NCBI GenBank assembly: GCA_017616655.1
Contig: JAFZXU010000029.1
Coordinates: 1-53,116 of the forward strand
Direction: 5' to 3'
Length of the DNA: 53,116 bases
Origin: Bacteroidales bacterium
Lineage (GTDB): Bacteria; Bacteroidota; Bacteroidia; Bacteroidales; UBA932
Positions 1 through 7,856 of this stretch are shown piece by piece. Each line of letters starts with the position of its first letter. Position 1 is the first letter of the stretch. The position numbers were made by a program, and so were the translations under genes. The notes beneath the pieces are model-generated. The model did not search any database, was not told the origin of the DNA, and saw nothing but the letters and a program-made list of their open reading frames with translations.

Positions 1-681
1 ACTCCGACTTTAAGGCCATGACGCCTCATCGACATCGTGATCTTCATCAAGGCAAACTAGATGACAAAGTTAGATGGGTTAATGTAAGAATAATGCTGTA
101 GAAATTGAGCCAAAATGAAGACTTTTCTTTGATTTTGGCTGATTTTCCGGGACGATAGCAAATGAGTAATCGGCTTTGTTTCAGCAAATTAGCATAACAA
201 CTAACAGTTCCTCAGTTGTTTACATAAAGGGTGATTATTAATGCTATCTTACGACTGTCATAAATGACGTCAGTTATCCTCGTCAATATGGCAAATCCGT
301 TTTTCCAAGGCAATTTCAGGTGTTTTTGTCCGTTTTTCCAAGGTTGAAGCCAGGGCGCTATACTTCCCGCATGTCGGTACCGGCCTTGATTTCGTGTTAA
401 AATGCGAGTCTGTAAAGCTTGATTTCGTGTAAACAATAGCCACACAGGCGAACAATCTTGTCAAAAAAAGGGGAAAAGTGACTACAACATGTCGGCGTAG
501 CTCAATGAGTTTCGCCGGCCGCGTCATGTCCGAAAAACCGAATCGTCATCATACAGAGCGAATTAGTTTTCGGCCCGAACGCGGCTAAATCGCAGCGGTA
601 GTCCTGCCGTTCTCAGGGCAAAATCCATTTTCAAACCGCGCTGAATGCGCAATACCGTGTCCATACGGACACACCCATACC
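1..681. other. AT-rich left edge without a convincing gene
   Basis: No well-supported gene is visible. A short open frame at 3-101 (+) ends in TAG and could be the 3' end of a gene lying outside the window, but 32 codons are too few to judge. Two pairs of short direct repeats lie here. CCGTTTTTCCAAGG occurs at 297-310 and 330-343, and CTTGATTTCGTGT at 385-397 and 418-430. Each pair has a spacing of exactly 33 bp. The minus-strand open frames across this stretch look like chance products of these repeats. Confidence 0.5.
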
Positions 682-1203
682 ATGGACAAGTTAGTGCTTG
701 ATGACGATACCAAGGCTCTTGTCCTCGCGGTCAGAGACCTACTGAAGGACCTTAGGGCGCGGGGACTAAACGACGACCAAATCGATACCCTCGTGAAGAG
801 GGACGGACCGGGGAGAATCTCCCTGGAAAGGAACGGCATCCTTTCCCTGCCGGATTACGGAGACGTGAAGATCTATCTGAATCCGATGGAAAGAACCCTT
901 TATACCCTGCTTCTAAGATATGTCGACGGCATAGCAGCCGAAGATATATGGAAGTACTACGACGAACTCTGCGAGATCTACCGGAAGCAGACCATCTATG
1001 ACGATCCCGACCAGATCGAGGCTGCCGTGGATGCCCTGTGCGACGATGACAGGGCGACCCTTCAGACCAACGTCTCCAGGATCAAGAGGAAACTGGTCGA
1101 CAAGGTCGGCAGGCTCGCCGCGGACCAGTATGCTATTGTCAGGGGAAGAGACGGTGTCTACAGGATTGCCGTGCCGAGGGACCTTGTAGCAATGTTGGCA
1201 TAG
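682..1203 (+). CDS. Conserved-looking hypothetical protein with winged-helix-like C-terminus
   Basis: This is a 173-residue protein rich in charged residues, with no signal peptide or membrane segment, so probably cytoplasmic. A central segment (NPMERTLYTLLLRYVDGI, about residues 73-90) resembles a linker seen in Bacteroidota hypothetical proteins. The C-terminal part (a basic helix NVSRIKRKLVDKVG followed by a YAIVRGRDGVYRI beta hairpin) looks like the recognition helix and wing of OmpR-type effector domains. That resemblance is pattern-based, and DNA binding is an inference. The ATG at 682 is the first good start. The gene stands alone, followed closely by a small ORF on the same strand. 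Confidence 0.7.
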   Translation: MDKLVLDDDTKALVLAVRDLLKDLRARGLNDDQIDTLVKRDGPGRISLERNGILSLPDYGDVKIYLNPMERTLYTLLLRYVDGIAAEDIWKYYDELCEIYRKQTIYDDPDQIEAAVDALCDDDRATLQTNVSRIKRKLVDKVGRLAADQYAIVRGRDGVYRIAVPRDLVAMLA

Positions 1204-1273
1204 CCTGCAAGACTTGCAAGGATTTCATAGTCTTGCGGGCATGCCTTACCTTTGCCTTTCAAAACGATTGGAA

Positions 1274-1441
1274 ATGCAGCTGCCGCAGCATATCATAGAC
1301 CTCGTCGGTAATCTCTTTGACGAAGGCATGGACGACGAGACAATATGCCACGCCGTCATTAAAGAATGGAGAAAACGTATGGAACGTCCCCGCAGGAGCG
1401 TGTTTGGTGGCGAGGGCGAGATTATCCTGACTCTCGAATAA
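1274..1441 (+). CDS. Small hypothetical protein
   Basis: This open frame encodes 55 residues from the ATG at 1274 (MQLPQHIIDL). The frame extends upstream to a TTG at 1214, but that extension reads poorly as protein. The product is short and helical, with a basic patch (KEWRKRMERPRRS), and has no recognisable family. It lies 70 bp downstream of the 173-residue gene on the same strand and may be its operon partner. It stops just before the convergent lipoprotein gene. Confidence 0.4.
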   Translation: MQLPQHIIDLVGNLFDEGMDDETICHAVIKEWRKRMERPRRSVFGGEGEIILTLE

Positions 1442-1446
1442 TAAAA

Positions 1447-1950
1447 CTATTTTGAAAGCTGACGGATGTGGCTGAAGCCAGCTAGATACTTACTCTTTCC
1501 CTTAACTAAAAATCTATCGCTGAAGAAGCAGATATCCAGCATTCTCTCTTTGCCTTCATTACTGTTCACCTTAAATCGGAATTCTTTTTCCTTAGACGAG
1601 ATGCTTTTGGAGTCAATCAAAGAAATGCACTGCTGATCCTGCACATCTTCCGGAATAAAAAACTCGGGATGGAAATCAAGAGCATAATCGCTGGTATTGG
1701 TTACCCGAATGATTACTTCGCCACCTTCAGCAGTGATTGTCGTATCAGCAGGGTTTGATTTCAGGCATAATACCATACCCGTTCCACTCAAGATCTTTCC
1801 TCCTTGCTCAACATAATGCACCCAGGCAGCGGAATCCTGGGGAGATAATAATACAAAAAGGTTATCACCATCACCAGGTTCAATGCTATTGTTCTGACAC
1901 CCAGCCAAAACCAAACAAAAGAGTCCAATTAGAAAGATTTTCGTTTTCAT
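1447..1950 (-). CDS. Hypothetical lipoprotein downstream of a C10 protease
   Basis: This 167-residue protein has a lipoprotein signal (MKTKIFLIGLFCLVLAGCQ; lipobox LAGC), so it is expected to be membrane-anchored. The rest is beta-rich with no family I recognise. It follows the C10 protease gene on the same strand by 24 bp, so the two are probably co-transcribed. In Bacteroides fragilis, C10 proteases are found next to small inhibitor genes. A protective role here is possible by analogy, but no inhibitor motif is visible. The base composition is AT-rich, like its partner and unlike the core genes to the right. Confidence 0.75.
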   Translation of the reverse strand: MKTKIFLIGLFCLVLAGCQNNSIEPGDGDNLFVLLSPQDSAAWVHYVEQGGKILSGTGMVLCLKSNPADTTITAEGGEVIIRVTNTSDYALDFHPEFFIPEDVQDQQCISLIDSKSISSKEKEFRFKVNSNEGKERMLDICFFSDRFLVKGKSKYLAGFSHIRQLSK

Positions 1951-1974
1951 TTCAATATTCTTTAATTTTGATTA

Positions 1975-3309
1975 TCAATATGTCCAACCTGTATAAATTG
2001 ACCGCTGATAGGGATAAAAACTATTCTCATCAGTCCAAAAAAGAAAGTAGAATCCTGGCTCGGCACTTCCGCTATTTATATGCCACTCGACATCATCATC
2101 GTAGAAATAGTTTTCTTCAAGTATACTACCATCAATGTCATATATGACTTCGTGAGCGAGAGTATACAATCTGCTGTATCCATCATACAAAAAGCAATGA
2201 CCATAAGTAGCAGTCAAAGAAGCAAGTCCGTCACCGATAACGGGTCTGCCATTAGAGATTTCAGTCATTATGCTACTCCTGGAATAGTTGTTGCAAACAG
2301 CGTTATTGATTCCCATTGAAGCTAATCCTGCCGGAATGAAGAATGACGATGTGGAGCCTTCTCCATCGGAGTAATCGGTAATGGTAACATAGCTCATAAA
2401 CGCTATCAATGCCGCTACAGGTTGAGTTGAATGAAGAATAATGTCACCGTCGTTGAGTGCCATATTATTCCATGAATAAGCAGACAAATTATAAAAACCA
2501 AAAGAATAGGGATGCTGATAATAATAGGAATTACACTCCGCATACGAATATGACTGAGCTGGAACATTGTAAGCGTAGTGGGTATAATACAGAAATTGGG
2601 CCAAAGCGACAGGTACGCATCCTGTCAAACACCTTTCATTTGAATTATATAAAGGGACTGCCGAATTGAATGGCTCCACTGGATGCCATTTGGTTACTGT
2701 TAGGGCCGGATAATGTTGATTGACCAGAGTATCTATTGTATACTCGTACCAAGAATCTAAAGTATCTGGCTCATCGCCATCGCGAGTACCAACCGATTCT
2801 TGTATTGAAAGCAGCTTTGCCGCCTTCCATTTCCTTTGATTATTATTAACCTCCCGGGAATCTGCATTACTTCTGTTCTCAACAATGTTATTGGCTATAC
2901 CTGCCAGCCATCCTTTCACAAACGAGCTATTGCTTGAAGAAAGATTTATGTTGCCTTCTTCGCTATGGGCAATAACCGGTTTATAATCATAATCACCGGA
3001 GATAATGAGCCATCCAGAATCGTTTTTCAGGTTAACTAAAAAAATATGTGCAGAATCTGATAAATCAAGTTTTCTGATACTATGGATTCTATCACCGTCT
3101 ATTTTCTGGAAGAACTTCAAATATGACTTGACATCGTCAATGTCAGGCCCGTCTGAATTTAAAGTTATTATACCAGAGCGTGTAGGCCCTTTTAGTAATG
3201 ACGCATCATTAGTTTGCATTTCCTGTCCATTATTCTCTATTACTTCTGAACAAGAGAAAGTTACAAACAATAGGACAATTAATAACGGATAGAATCTCTT
3301 AGCGGACAT
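1975..3309 (-). CDS. C10 family (streptopain-like) cysteine protease, lipoprotein-type signal
   Basis: This 444-residue protein has an N-terminal export signal ending in FSCSE, probably a lipobox. A long propeptide-like region follows (about residues 25-190). The mature domain carries the C10 catalytic Cys in TGCVPVALAQF (Cys231) and the catalytic His in YGHCFLYDGYS (His371), with family-typical spacing. The expected role is extracellular or surface proteolysis. The propeptide segment (FLVNLKNDSGWLIISGDY, RPVIA-like downstream) matches the Spi/propeptide style of the family. A TACCTTTG -7 element lies upstream at 3369-3376. The gene heads a two-gene operon with the 167-residue lipoprotein. 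Confidence 0.9.
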   Translation of the reverse strand: MSAKRFYPLLIVLLFVTFSCSEVIENNGQEMQTNDASLLKGPTRSGIITLNSDGPDIDDVKSYLKFFQKIDGDRIHSIRKLDLSDSAHIFLVNLKNDSGWLIISGDYDYKPVIAHSEEGNINLSSSNSSFVKGWLAGIANNIVENRSNADSREVNNNQRKWKAAKLLSIQESVGTRDGDEPDTLDSWYEYTIDTLVNQHYPALTVTKWHPVEPFNSAVPLYNSNERCLTGCVPVALAQFLYYTHYAYNVPAQSYSYAECNSYYYQHPYSFGFYNLSAYSWNNMALNDGDIILHSTQPVAALIAFMSYVTITDYSDGEGSTSSFFIPAGLASMGINNAVCNNYSRSSIMTEISNGRPVIGDGLASLTATYGHCFLYDGYSRLYTLAHEVIYDIDGSILEENYFYDDDVEWHINSGSAEPGFYFLFWTDENSFYPYQRSIYTGWTY

Positions 3310-3360
3310 TGTGTTGATGACTTGAATTGTAATGAGTAAGTAGGTATTATTGTAATGATA

Positions 3361-3402
3361 AGTATTAGCAAAGGTAAAAAAAGTATTAGCAAAGGAAAAA
3401 AA
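3361..3402. repeat. Two tandem 21-bp direct repeats upstream of the C10 protease
   Basis: The unit AGTATTAGCAAAGG plus an A-tract occurs at 3361-3381 and again at 3382-3402, with essentially one difference (T/A after AAAGG). The period of 21 bp equals two helical turns. The first copy contains the minus-strand -7 element, so the repeats may be regulator half-sites or a partial promoter duplication. Confidence 0.7.
3369..3376 (-). promoter_or_regulatory. Putative -7 element for the C10 protease operon
   Basis: On the minus strand this reads TACCTTTG, a perfect match to the Bacteroidota TAnnTTTG consensus. It lies about 60 bp upstream of the protease start at 3309. No TTTG is found at the expected -33 spacing, so the call rests on the -7 box alone. 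Confidence 0.45.
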
Positions 3403-3544
3403 ACACGGGTTGCTCCCTTTTGTGCTGTTGGCTCTGCCAGGAAGTACAATAATAAATAACCCTCTATTAATATAAATGCAATAATCGCGAAATATGACGC
3501 TACTCAGGCAACTTTTTTCTAAATAATCGATGAAAACTACTGTT

Positions 3545-3576
3545 TTTGTATTAATCCCGGAGTTTTTGTAATTTTG
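3545..3576 (+). promoter_or_regulatory. Bacteroidota-type promoter for pyrH-frr
   Basis: A -33 TTTG at 3545-3548 is separated by 20 bp from a -7 TAATTTTG at 3569-3576. This is the full consensus layout (TTTG, 19-21 bp, TAnnTTTG). The predicted transcription start is about 14 nt before the pyrH ATG at 3597. Confidence 0.8.
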
Positions 3577-3596
3577 GCAGGATAAACCCGAAAGAT

Positions 3597-4304
3597 ATGA
3601 AGTACAACAGGATAATACTCAAACTCAGCGGCGAGGCCATAGGCGGCCCCGACGGACAGGGACTCGACGAGGATGTGCTCGAGAAATTCGCCTCACAGAT
3701 AGCCGAAGTGGCGAAGAAGGGCGTACAGATAGGCATTGTGATAGGCGGCGGCAACATCTTCCGCGGCCTGCAGGGCAGCAGGCGCGGCTTCGACCGCGTG
3801 CGCGGCGACCAGATGGGAATGCTTGCGACGGTCATCAACAGCATAGGCCTCTCCCTCTTCATAAAGGGGCAGGGCGTGCCTGCAGAGGTTTTCACCTCCA
3901 CCCCGATGCGCCCGATGGCGAAGTACTATATGCGCGACGAGGCCCTGGAGTTTATGGAGAAGGGCGGAGTGGCCATAATCGCAGGCGGAACCGGCAACCC
4001 TTTCTTCACCACCGACAGTGGCGCTGCCCTTCGCGCATGCGAATTGAAAGTGGATGCGCTTCTGAAAGGCACGAAAGTTGACGGGGTGTACGACTGCGAC
4101 CCGAAAAAGAACCCGCAGGCAAAGAAATATGAGACTCTCACCTTCGACAAGGCCATAGCCGACGGCCTCGGGGTGATGGATATGACGGCCTTCACCCTCT
4201 GCAAGGAGAACGACGTTCCCATCGTGGTGTTCAACATCAACAAGGAGGGCGAATTCCTCAGGGTGGTGGAAGGCGAAAAGGTCGGCACCGTAGTGAGTAA
4301 TTAA
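3597..4304 (+). CDS. pyrH: UMP kinase
   Basis: This 235-residue cytoplasmic kinase phosphorylates UMP to UDP in pyrimidine nucleotide synthesis. It belongs to the amino-acid-kinase fold family. Visible motifs are the N-terminal phosphate-binding strand (IILKLSGEAIGG), the IGIVIGGGNIFRG loop, the UMP-contact segment DQMGMLATVINSI, the TGNPFFTTDSGAALRACE loop, and the C-terminal DGVYDCDPKKN segment typical of bacterial PyrH. Length is normal for the family. The ATG follows the promoter at 3545-3576. frr follows 12 bp later, the conserved pyrH-frr arrangement. Confidence 0.97.
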   Translation: MKYNRIILKLSGEAIGGPDGQGLDEDVLEKFASQIAEVAKKGVQIGIVIGGGNIFRGLQGSRRGFDRVRGDQMGMLATVINSIGLSLFIKGQGVPAEVFTSTPMRPMAKYYMRDEALEFMEKGGVAIIAGGTGNPFFTTDSGAALRACELKVDALLKGTKVDGVYDCDPKKNPQAKKYETLTFDKAIADGLGVMDMTAFTLCKENDVPIVVFNINKEGEFLRVVEGEKVGTVVSN

Positions 4305-4316
4305 AAAAGGAAAGAA

Positions 4317-4880
4317 ATGATAGATAAAGCCAAACAAGTCGTCGCTGCAGCAACGGAAAAGATGACCGACGCGGTGACGCATCTGGATGAATCACTCCAG
4401 AATTACCGTGCAGGAAAGGCAAATCCTGCAGTCTTCAATCCGGTTATGGTGTCGTACTACGGCACTATGACTCCGCTCCCGCAGACCGCCAGCATCACCG
4501 CTCCGGACGCGAAGACGATTCTCATCCAGCCTTGGGACAAAACCCTCATCAAGGTTATCGAGAAGGCGATTATGGATGCGAACCTCGGCTTTACCCCGCA
4601 GAACAACGGCGAGATGATCCGCATCAACGTGCCCGCCCTCACCGAGGAGCGCCGCCGCGAGCTGGTCAAGAAGTCCAAGGGCGAAGGCGAGAACACCAAG
4701 GTCAGCATCCGCACCGCCCGCCGCGAGGCTATCGAAGTCCTCAAGAAGATGATCAAGGACGGCCTTCCCGAGGATGTCGAGAAGGATTGCGAGGACGAGG
4801 TCCAGAAAGAAACCGACAAGTACTCCAAGAAGGTCGAGGAGCTCCTCGCCGCAAAGGAGAAGGAGATAATGACCGTCTAG
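4317..4880 (+). CDS. frr: Ribosome recycling factor
   Basis: This 187-residue protein is the usual length of RRF, which with EF-G splits post-termination ribosomes. It shows the family N-terminal helix ([25 protein letters not shown]), the central domain ([20 protein letters not shown]) and the C-terminal basic helical segments ([25 protein letters not shown], which includes the conserved VSIR-x-x-RR motif). It is in an operon with pyrH. Its last 32 bp (4849-4880) are repeated perfectly at 6103-6134. Its TAG stop shares the palindrome CTAG with the stop of the convergent GH43 gene. Confidence 0.97.
   Translation: MIDKAKQVVAAATEKMTDAVTHLDESLQNYRAGKANPAVFNPVMVSYYGTMTPLPQTASITAPDAKTILIQPWDKTLIKVIEKAIMDANLGFTPQNNGEMIRINVPALTEERRRELVKKSKGEGENTKVSIRTARREAIEVLKKMIKDGLPEDVEKDCEDEVQKETDKYSKKVEELLAAKEKEIMTV
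4849..4880 (+). repeat. Left copy of the 32-bp direct repeat (native frr 3' end)
   Basis: The last 32 bp of frr, from CCGCAAAGG to GACCGTCTAG, recur without mismatch at 6103-6134. The left copy is in frame and completes frr (ending AKEKEIMTV). It also supplies the stop codon of the convergent GH43 gene. Confidence 0.97.
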
Positions 4881-6055
4881 TCAAGTTTTTTCTTTCGCAT
4901 TTTGCGAAAATAAATACAATATTCCTTGATATTCCAGGTGTCCATCCATTCGAGGTACGGAGTTCCGTCGGCATCGAACTGGATGGGCAGCCATATATAG
5001 CGCGCGTCGATCGGGTGGCGGGGGCGCCAGATGTCGGCCATGAAGATGAAGAGGTCCTTCTTGCCCGGGACGGGCAGGATGTAGGTGCTCTGTCCGCCGT
5101 AGGTGATTTCAGACTGGTCTCCACGGCAGGGGTTCGGATGCTGCTTCCAGGGGCCGAAGATTGACGGTGCGGAGAACAACCGGGCCGCGTTCGGGGCCCA
5201 GCCCGTGCAGCCGGAAGTGATCATCCAGTAAGTCCCGTTCCGCTTGAAGATGGCGGGCGCTTCGTTTTGGCCGGCCGGAGCGACACGGACATAGCGGCCG
5301 CTGTGGGAAAGGTAGTCGTCCGAGAGTTCGGCGATGTTGAGGGTCATGTTCTCTTCCGAAGCGTAGATGTGGTAGGCCTTCCCGTCGTCATCCACGAACA
5401 GGGTCATGTCCCGGGCCATCTGGCCTCCCTCGAAATCCCGTTTGAAGAACAGGCCCTTCGAAACGGCTGTCAGCCATTCGGGCGTCCACTCCTTGGGCGT
5501 TTCCGGGAGCGCATCGAAGTAGGCAAGATCCTTTTCCGTTACGTTCTCGGCCATGATGCCAGGATTCACACGGTCGGAACCCAGGTAGGTGAAGGGGCCG
5601 GCGGGGGAGTCGCTCACAGCGACGCCGGACCGGGCCGCACTGTACCCTTTTCCTTTGAGCTCAAGGTGGAACCACATGACATATTTCCCGGTCTTCCGGT
5701 TGAAGATGACTTTCGGACGTTCCAGGACGCATCCTCGCGTGATCTCGCTCTCGGGATCGTCGGACACGCTGAGGGCCACGCCCTCGTATTTCCAGTTAAC
5801 AAGGTCCTTGGATGAATAGCAGGTTACTCCCACAAGGGCTCTGCTGGTATTCTCGCTCTTGTGTTCGCCGTACCAGTAGAAGGTCCCGTCATGGACGAGG
5901 ATTCCGCCGCCGTGGGCGTTGATATGCTCTCCTCGGTCGTCCGGCCAGTTTTCGCCGGACCGGATGGGCTGATAGGTGTAGGGGGAGCAGGCGAAAGCCC
6001 CCATCGCGGCCAACAGGGCTGCGATGGGGATTAACCGGTGAAAGAACAGTTTCAT
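4877..6055 (-). CDS. Glycoside hydrolase family 43-like surface lipoprotein
   Basis: The protein has 392 residues from the ATG at 6055 ([15 protein letters not shown]), with a lipobox-type signal ending AMGAFAC. An ATG-like extension to 6076 is unlikely because it would cross the -7 box. The body reads as a five-blade beta-propeller of the GH43 type. It has [20 protein letters not shown] near the N-terminus, the repeated blade motif [23 protein letters not shown], and late [14 protein letters not shown]. Substrate cannot be read from sequence. The gene is inserted between frr and the BPL_N gene, flanked by 32-bp direct repeats, and uses a stop codon inside the left repeat. It has its own -7 box at 6074-6081. 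Transfer as a one-gene cassette is the simplest reading. Confidence 0.88.
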   Translation of the reverse strand: MKLFFHRLIPIAALLAAMGAFACSPYTYQPIRSGENWPDDRGEHINAHGGGILVHDGTFYWYGEHKSENTSRALVGVTCYSSKDLVNWKYEGVALSVSDDPESEITRGCVLERPKVIFNRKTGKYVMWFHLELKGKGYSAARSGVAVSDSPAGPFTYLGSDRVNPGIMAENVTEKDLAYFDALPETPKEWTPEWLTAVSKGLFFKRDFEGGQMARDMTLFVDDDGKAYHIYASEENMTLNIAELSDDYLSHSGRYVRVAPAGQNEAPAIFKRNGTYWMITSGCTGWAPNAARLFSAPSIFGPWKQHPNPCRGDQSEITYGGQSTYILPVPGKKDLFIFMADIWRPRHPIDARYIWLPIQFDADGTPYLEWMDTWNIKEYCIYFRKMRKKKLD

Positions 6056-6073
6056 AATCAGTGATTTATCCTG

Positions 6074-6081
6074 CAAAGATA
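6074..6081 (-). promoter_or_regulatory. Putative -7 element for the GH43 gene
   Basis: The minus-strand sequence TATCTTTG matches TAnnTTTG and lies 18 nt before the ATG at 6055. It sits inside the inserted segment, so the cassette carries its own promoter. No correctly spaced -33 TTTG is seen. Confidence 0.5.
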
Positions 6082-6102
6082 GATTGCCGCAGAATCCCCT
6101 TT

Positions 6103-6134
6103 CCGCAAAGGAGAAGGAGATAATGACCGTCTAG
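6103..6134 (+). repeat. Right copy of the 32-bp direct repeat (displaced frr 3' end)
   Basis: This is a perfect copy of 4849-4880 that is not part of a functional frr. It lies 1,254 bp from the left copy. Its CTAG contains the stop codon of the leftward BPL_N gene (6131-6133). This implies that frr and the BPL_N gene were once directly tail-to-tail, sharing the same CTAG. Confidence 0.95.
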
Positions 6135-7843
6135 CGTCCCTTGAATATATCAGGTATTTCGGGCATCTTCGTAGCCGTAGAGTCGGCTTCGAAGATGCTG
6201 TCGTAATAGACCGTACCTGAAGCGTTCAGGCAGTCTGTGCCATCCACCTCTTCCAGCGCGTTCAGGTAGCAGAACATAAAGGAAGCGGTGCGGTTGGTGT
6301 AGATTTCGGCCGCAGGCGAGGAGACGGTAATGGTGGCAGTGGCCTCGTCCCAGGAGGCGTATATCGGCGCCGAGCCGCGTTCGCTCACGAGGGTTCCGGC
6401 CGCCGAAGGGTCGTTGGCGCGGAACACTATCCTGCGTATCAGCGAATCCCTCGAAATCTTCCTCACTCCGGGGGTGAATCCGGGCGAGGCGAGGCCCTTG
6501 ATTATCTCGTTGAAGTCGCTTCCGGTGCGCAGAACGGCCTTCTGGCCGGCACTGAAGCCGCTTTTCCAGCTGACGCTTATCTTATAGGGAGCGCCGTTGA
6601 GGACCGCGGTGCGGCCGACATAGTTGATGCCGTGGTTGCCGTAGAAGTTGGAGACGGCATCCTCGCACTGTACCCCGATATACCAGGTGCCGGCCTCCAG
6701 GGTGTCGAAGCGGAGTTCCTTGACGCTCTCGCCGTTCTCAACGGCATACTGCGCATCCTCCATGAAGGCAAAAGTGCCTTCTACGAGCCTCAGGCTCAGG
6801 TTGAATTCCTCTCCGGCCTCCAGGCGGATGCGGATGTCACGCGCCCCCTCAGGCAGGCCGAAGACGAAGTGGTGGCACTGCCTGTCGCCTATCCTGGCGT
6901 GTGCGGGGTCGTCTTCGTTGGAGTACTTGTCCATAATGCGCGTATCGCCGTTTCGCAGCACCGCCTTGACCCTGGCGTAGCCTATGCCATCCAACGCATA
7001 CTTGACCAGGGCGGCCATGAAGTCGCGCCTCTCGCCCTCCTTATACTGCTCCGGATGGCCTCCGCAGGGGATTACGCGGCCGGTCGCGGCCGATGCCTTA
7101 TAGGCTATGACTGAGGGCAGAAGATGATACTTGTATGCGGGATAATCGTTTATAGCGAGCACCTCCGTTCCCGGAACGGCGTCGTAGAACTCGAAGTAGG
7201 GGCCGTTCCAGTGCTTCATGCTGTCCACCCTGCGGTCGCCTCCGAAGTCATAATAGCGCAGCAGCGGGCTGGTCTCGGGCAGGATGTAGGTTGGATAGAT
7301 GTCGTATACATCGGTATTGTTGGCCAGGCCGGGCCAGAGGCCGAGATAGCCGTTGTTGGTGTAGCCACCGTTCTCCACGAGGCCGTCGCAGGCCACGAAG
7401 GCTCCCGCGCAGGAACCCACATAGCTTCCTCCCTCCTCCACGAACTGCCTGAAGCGGTCGCGTCCCGTCGCGGTGAGGCTGCGGCCGTGGTAGGAGGCGA
7501 GGCCGCCGTTCACATAGACCATCCTGTATCTCGGAGCGCCGTCAGGATAGAGCAGGATGCCGTTCAGGTCCTCCGGCGAGCCGCAGAAGAAACGCTTCTG
7601 GATCTCCATATTCTCCGCCGTGGTCTCCGGGCAGAATAGGGTCTCGGTGCTGAGATTGAGATAATCCGTCACCGGCATCGTCCTGTAATCCGACATCTCG
7701 ATGCCGGTATCCATCAGAAGGTCCTTGTAGAAGGCCTTGTTGGGTACGTCGGTGCGGATTGTGACGGATACTTCCTGCGCCGAAAGGATTGTCGCACAGA
7801 GAAGCAGCGCCACCGAAAGCGAGGGGCGGAGTATGGATTTCAT
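6131..7843 (-). CDS. Exported BPL_N-type (class I glutamine amidotransferase-like) protein
   Basis: This 570-residue protein has an N-terminal signal peptide (LRPSLSVALLLCATILSAQ). The first half resembles the BPL_N family, a class I glutamine amidotransferase-like fold. It has VYVNGGLASYHG, the nucleophile elbow VGSCAGAFVA (Cys145) and a conserved His in CGGHPEQY. The second half is beta-rich (LEAGEEFNLSLRLVEG, LEAGTWYIGVQ), as in PPC-type secreted C-terminal domains. The substrate is unknown. The pgk start lies downstream in gene order, and the 13-bp gap to the pgk stop suggests one transcript. Its stop overlaps the displaced frr end. Confidence 0.8.
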   Translation of the reverse strand: MKSILRPSLSVALLLCATILSAQEVSVTIRTDVPNKAFYKDLLMDTGIEMSDYRTMPVTDYLNLSTETLFCPETTAENMEIQKRFFCGSPEDLNGILLYPDGAPRYRMVYVNGGLASYHGRSLTATGRDRFRQFVEEGGSYVGSCAGAFVACDGLVENGGYTNNGYLGLWPGLANNTDVYDIYPTYILPETSPLLRYYDFGGDRRVDSMKHWNGPYFEFYDAVPGTEVLAINDYPAYKYHLLPSVIAYKASAATGRVIPCGGHPEQYKEGERRDFMAALVKYALDGIGYARVKAVLRNGDTRIMDKYSNEDDPAHARIGDRQCHHFVFGLPEGARDIRIRLEAGEEFNLSLRLVEGTFAFMEDAQYAVENGESVKELRFDTLEAGTWYIGVQCEDAVSNFYGNHGINYVGRTAVLNGAPYKISVSWKSGFSAGQKAVLRTGSDFNEIIKGLASPGFTPGVRKISRDSLIRRIVFRANDPSAAGTLVSERGSAPIYASWDEATATITVSSPAAEIYTNRTASFMFCYLNALEEVDGTDCLNASGTVYYDSIFEADSTATKMPEIPDIFKGR

Positions 7844-7856
7844 ATAGTTATAGGTT

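Noticed and set aside
3-101. Possible 3' end of a gene entering from the left edge
   Set aside because: Only 32 codons are visible and no family can be recognised. It is mentioned in the left-edge entry and not called as a gene.
212-527. Overlapping minus-strand open frames of 77 and 85 codons
   Set aside because: They are generated by the 33-bp-spaced repeats, overlap each other in different frames and have no start context.
4888-4912. Small TTCGCA/TGCGAA hairpin after frr, as a terminator
   Set aside because: The stem is six pairs without a proper T-run on either strand, and it lies inside the GH43 coding end.
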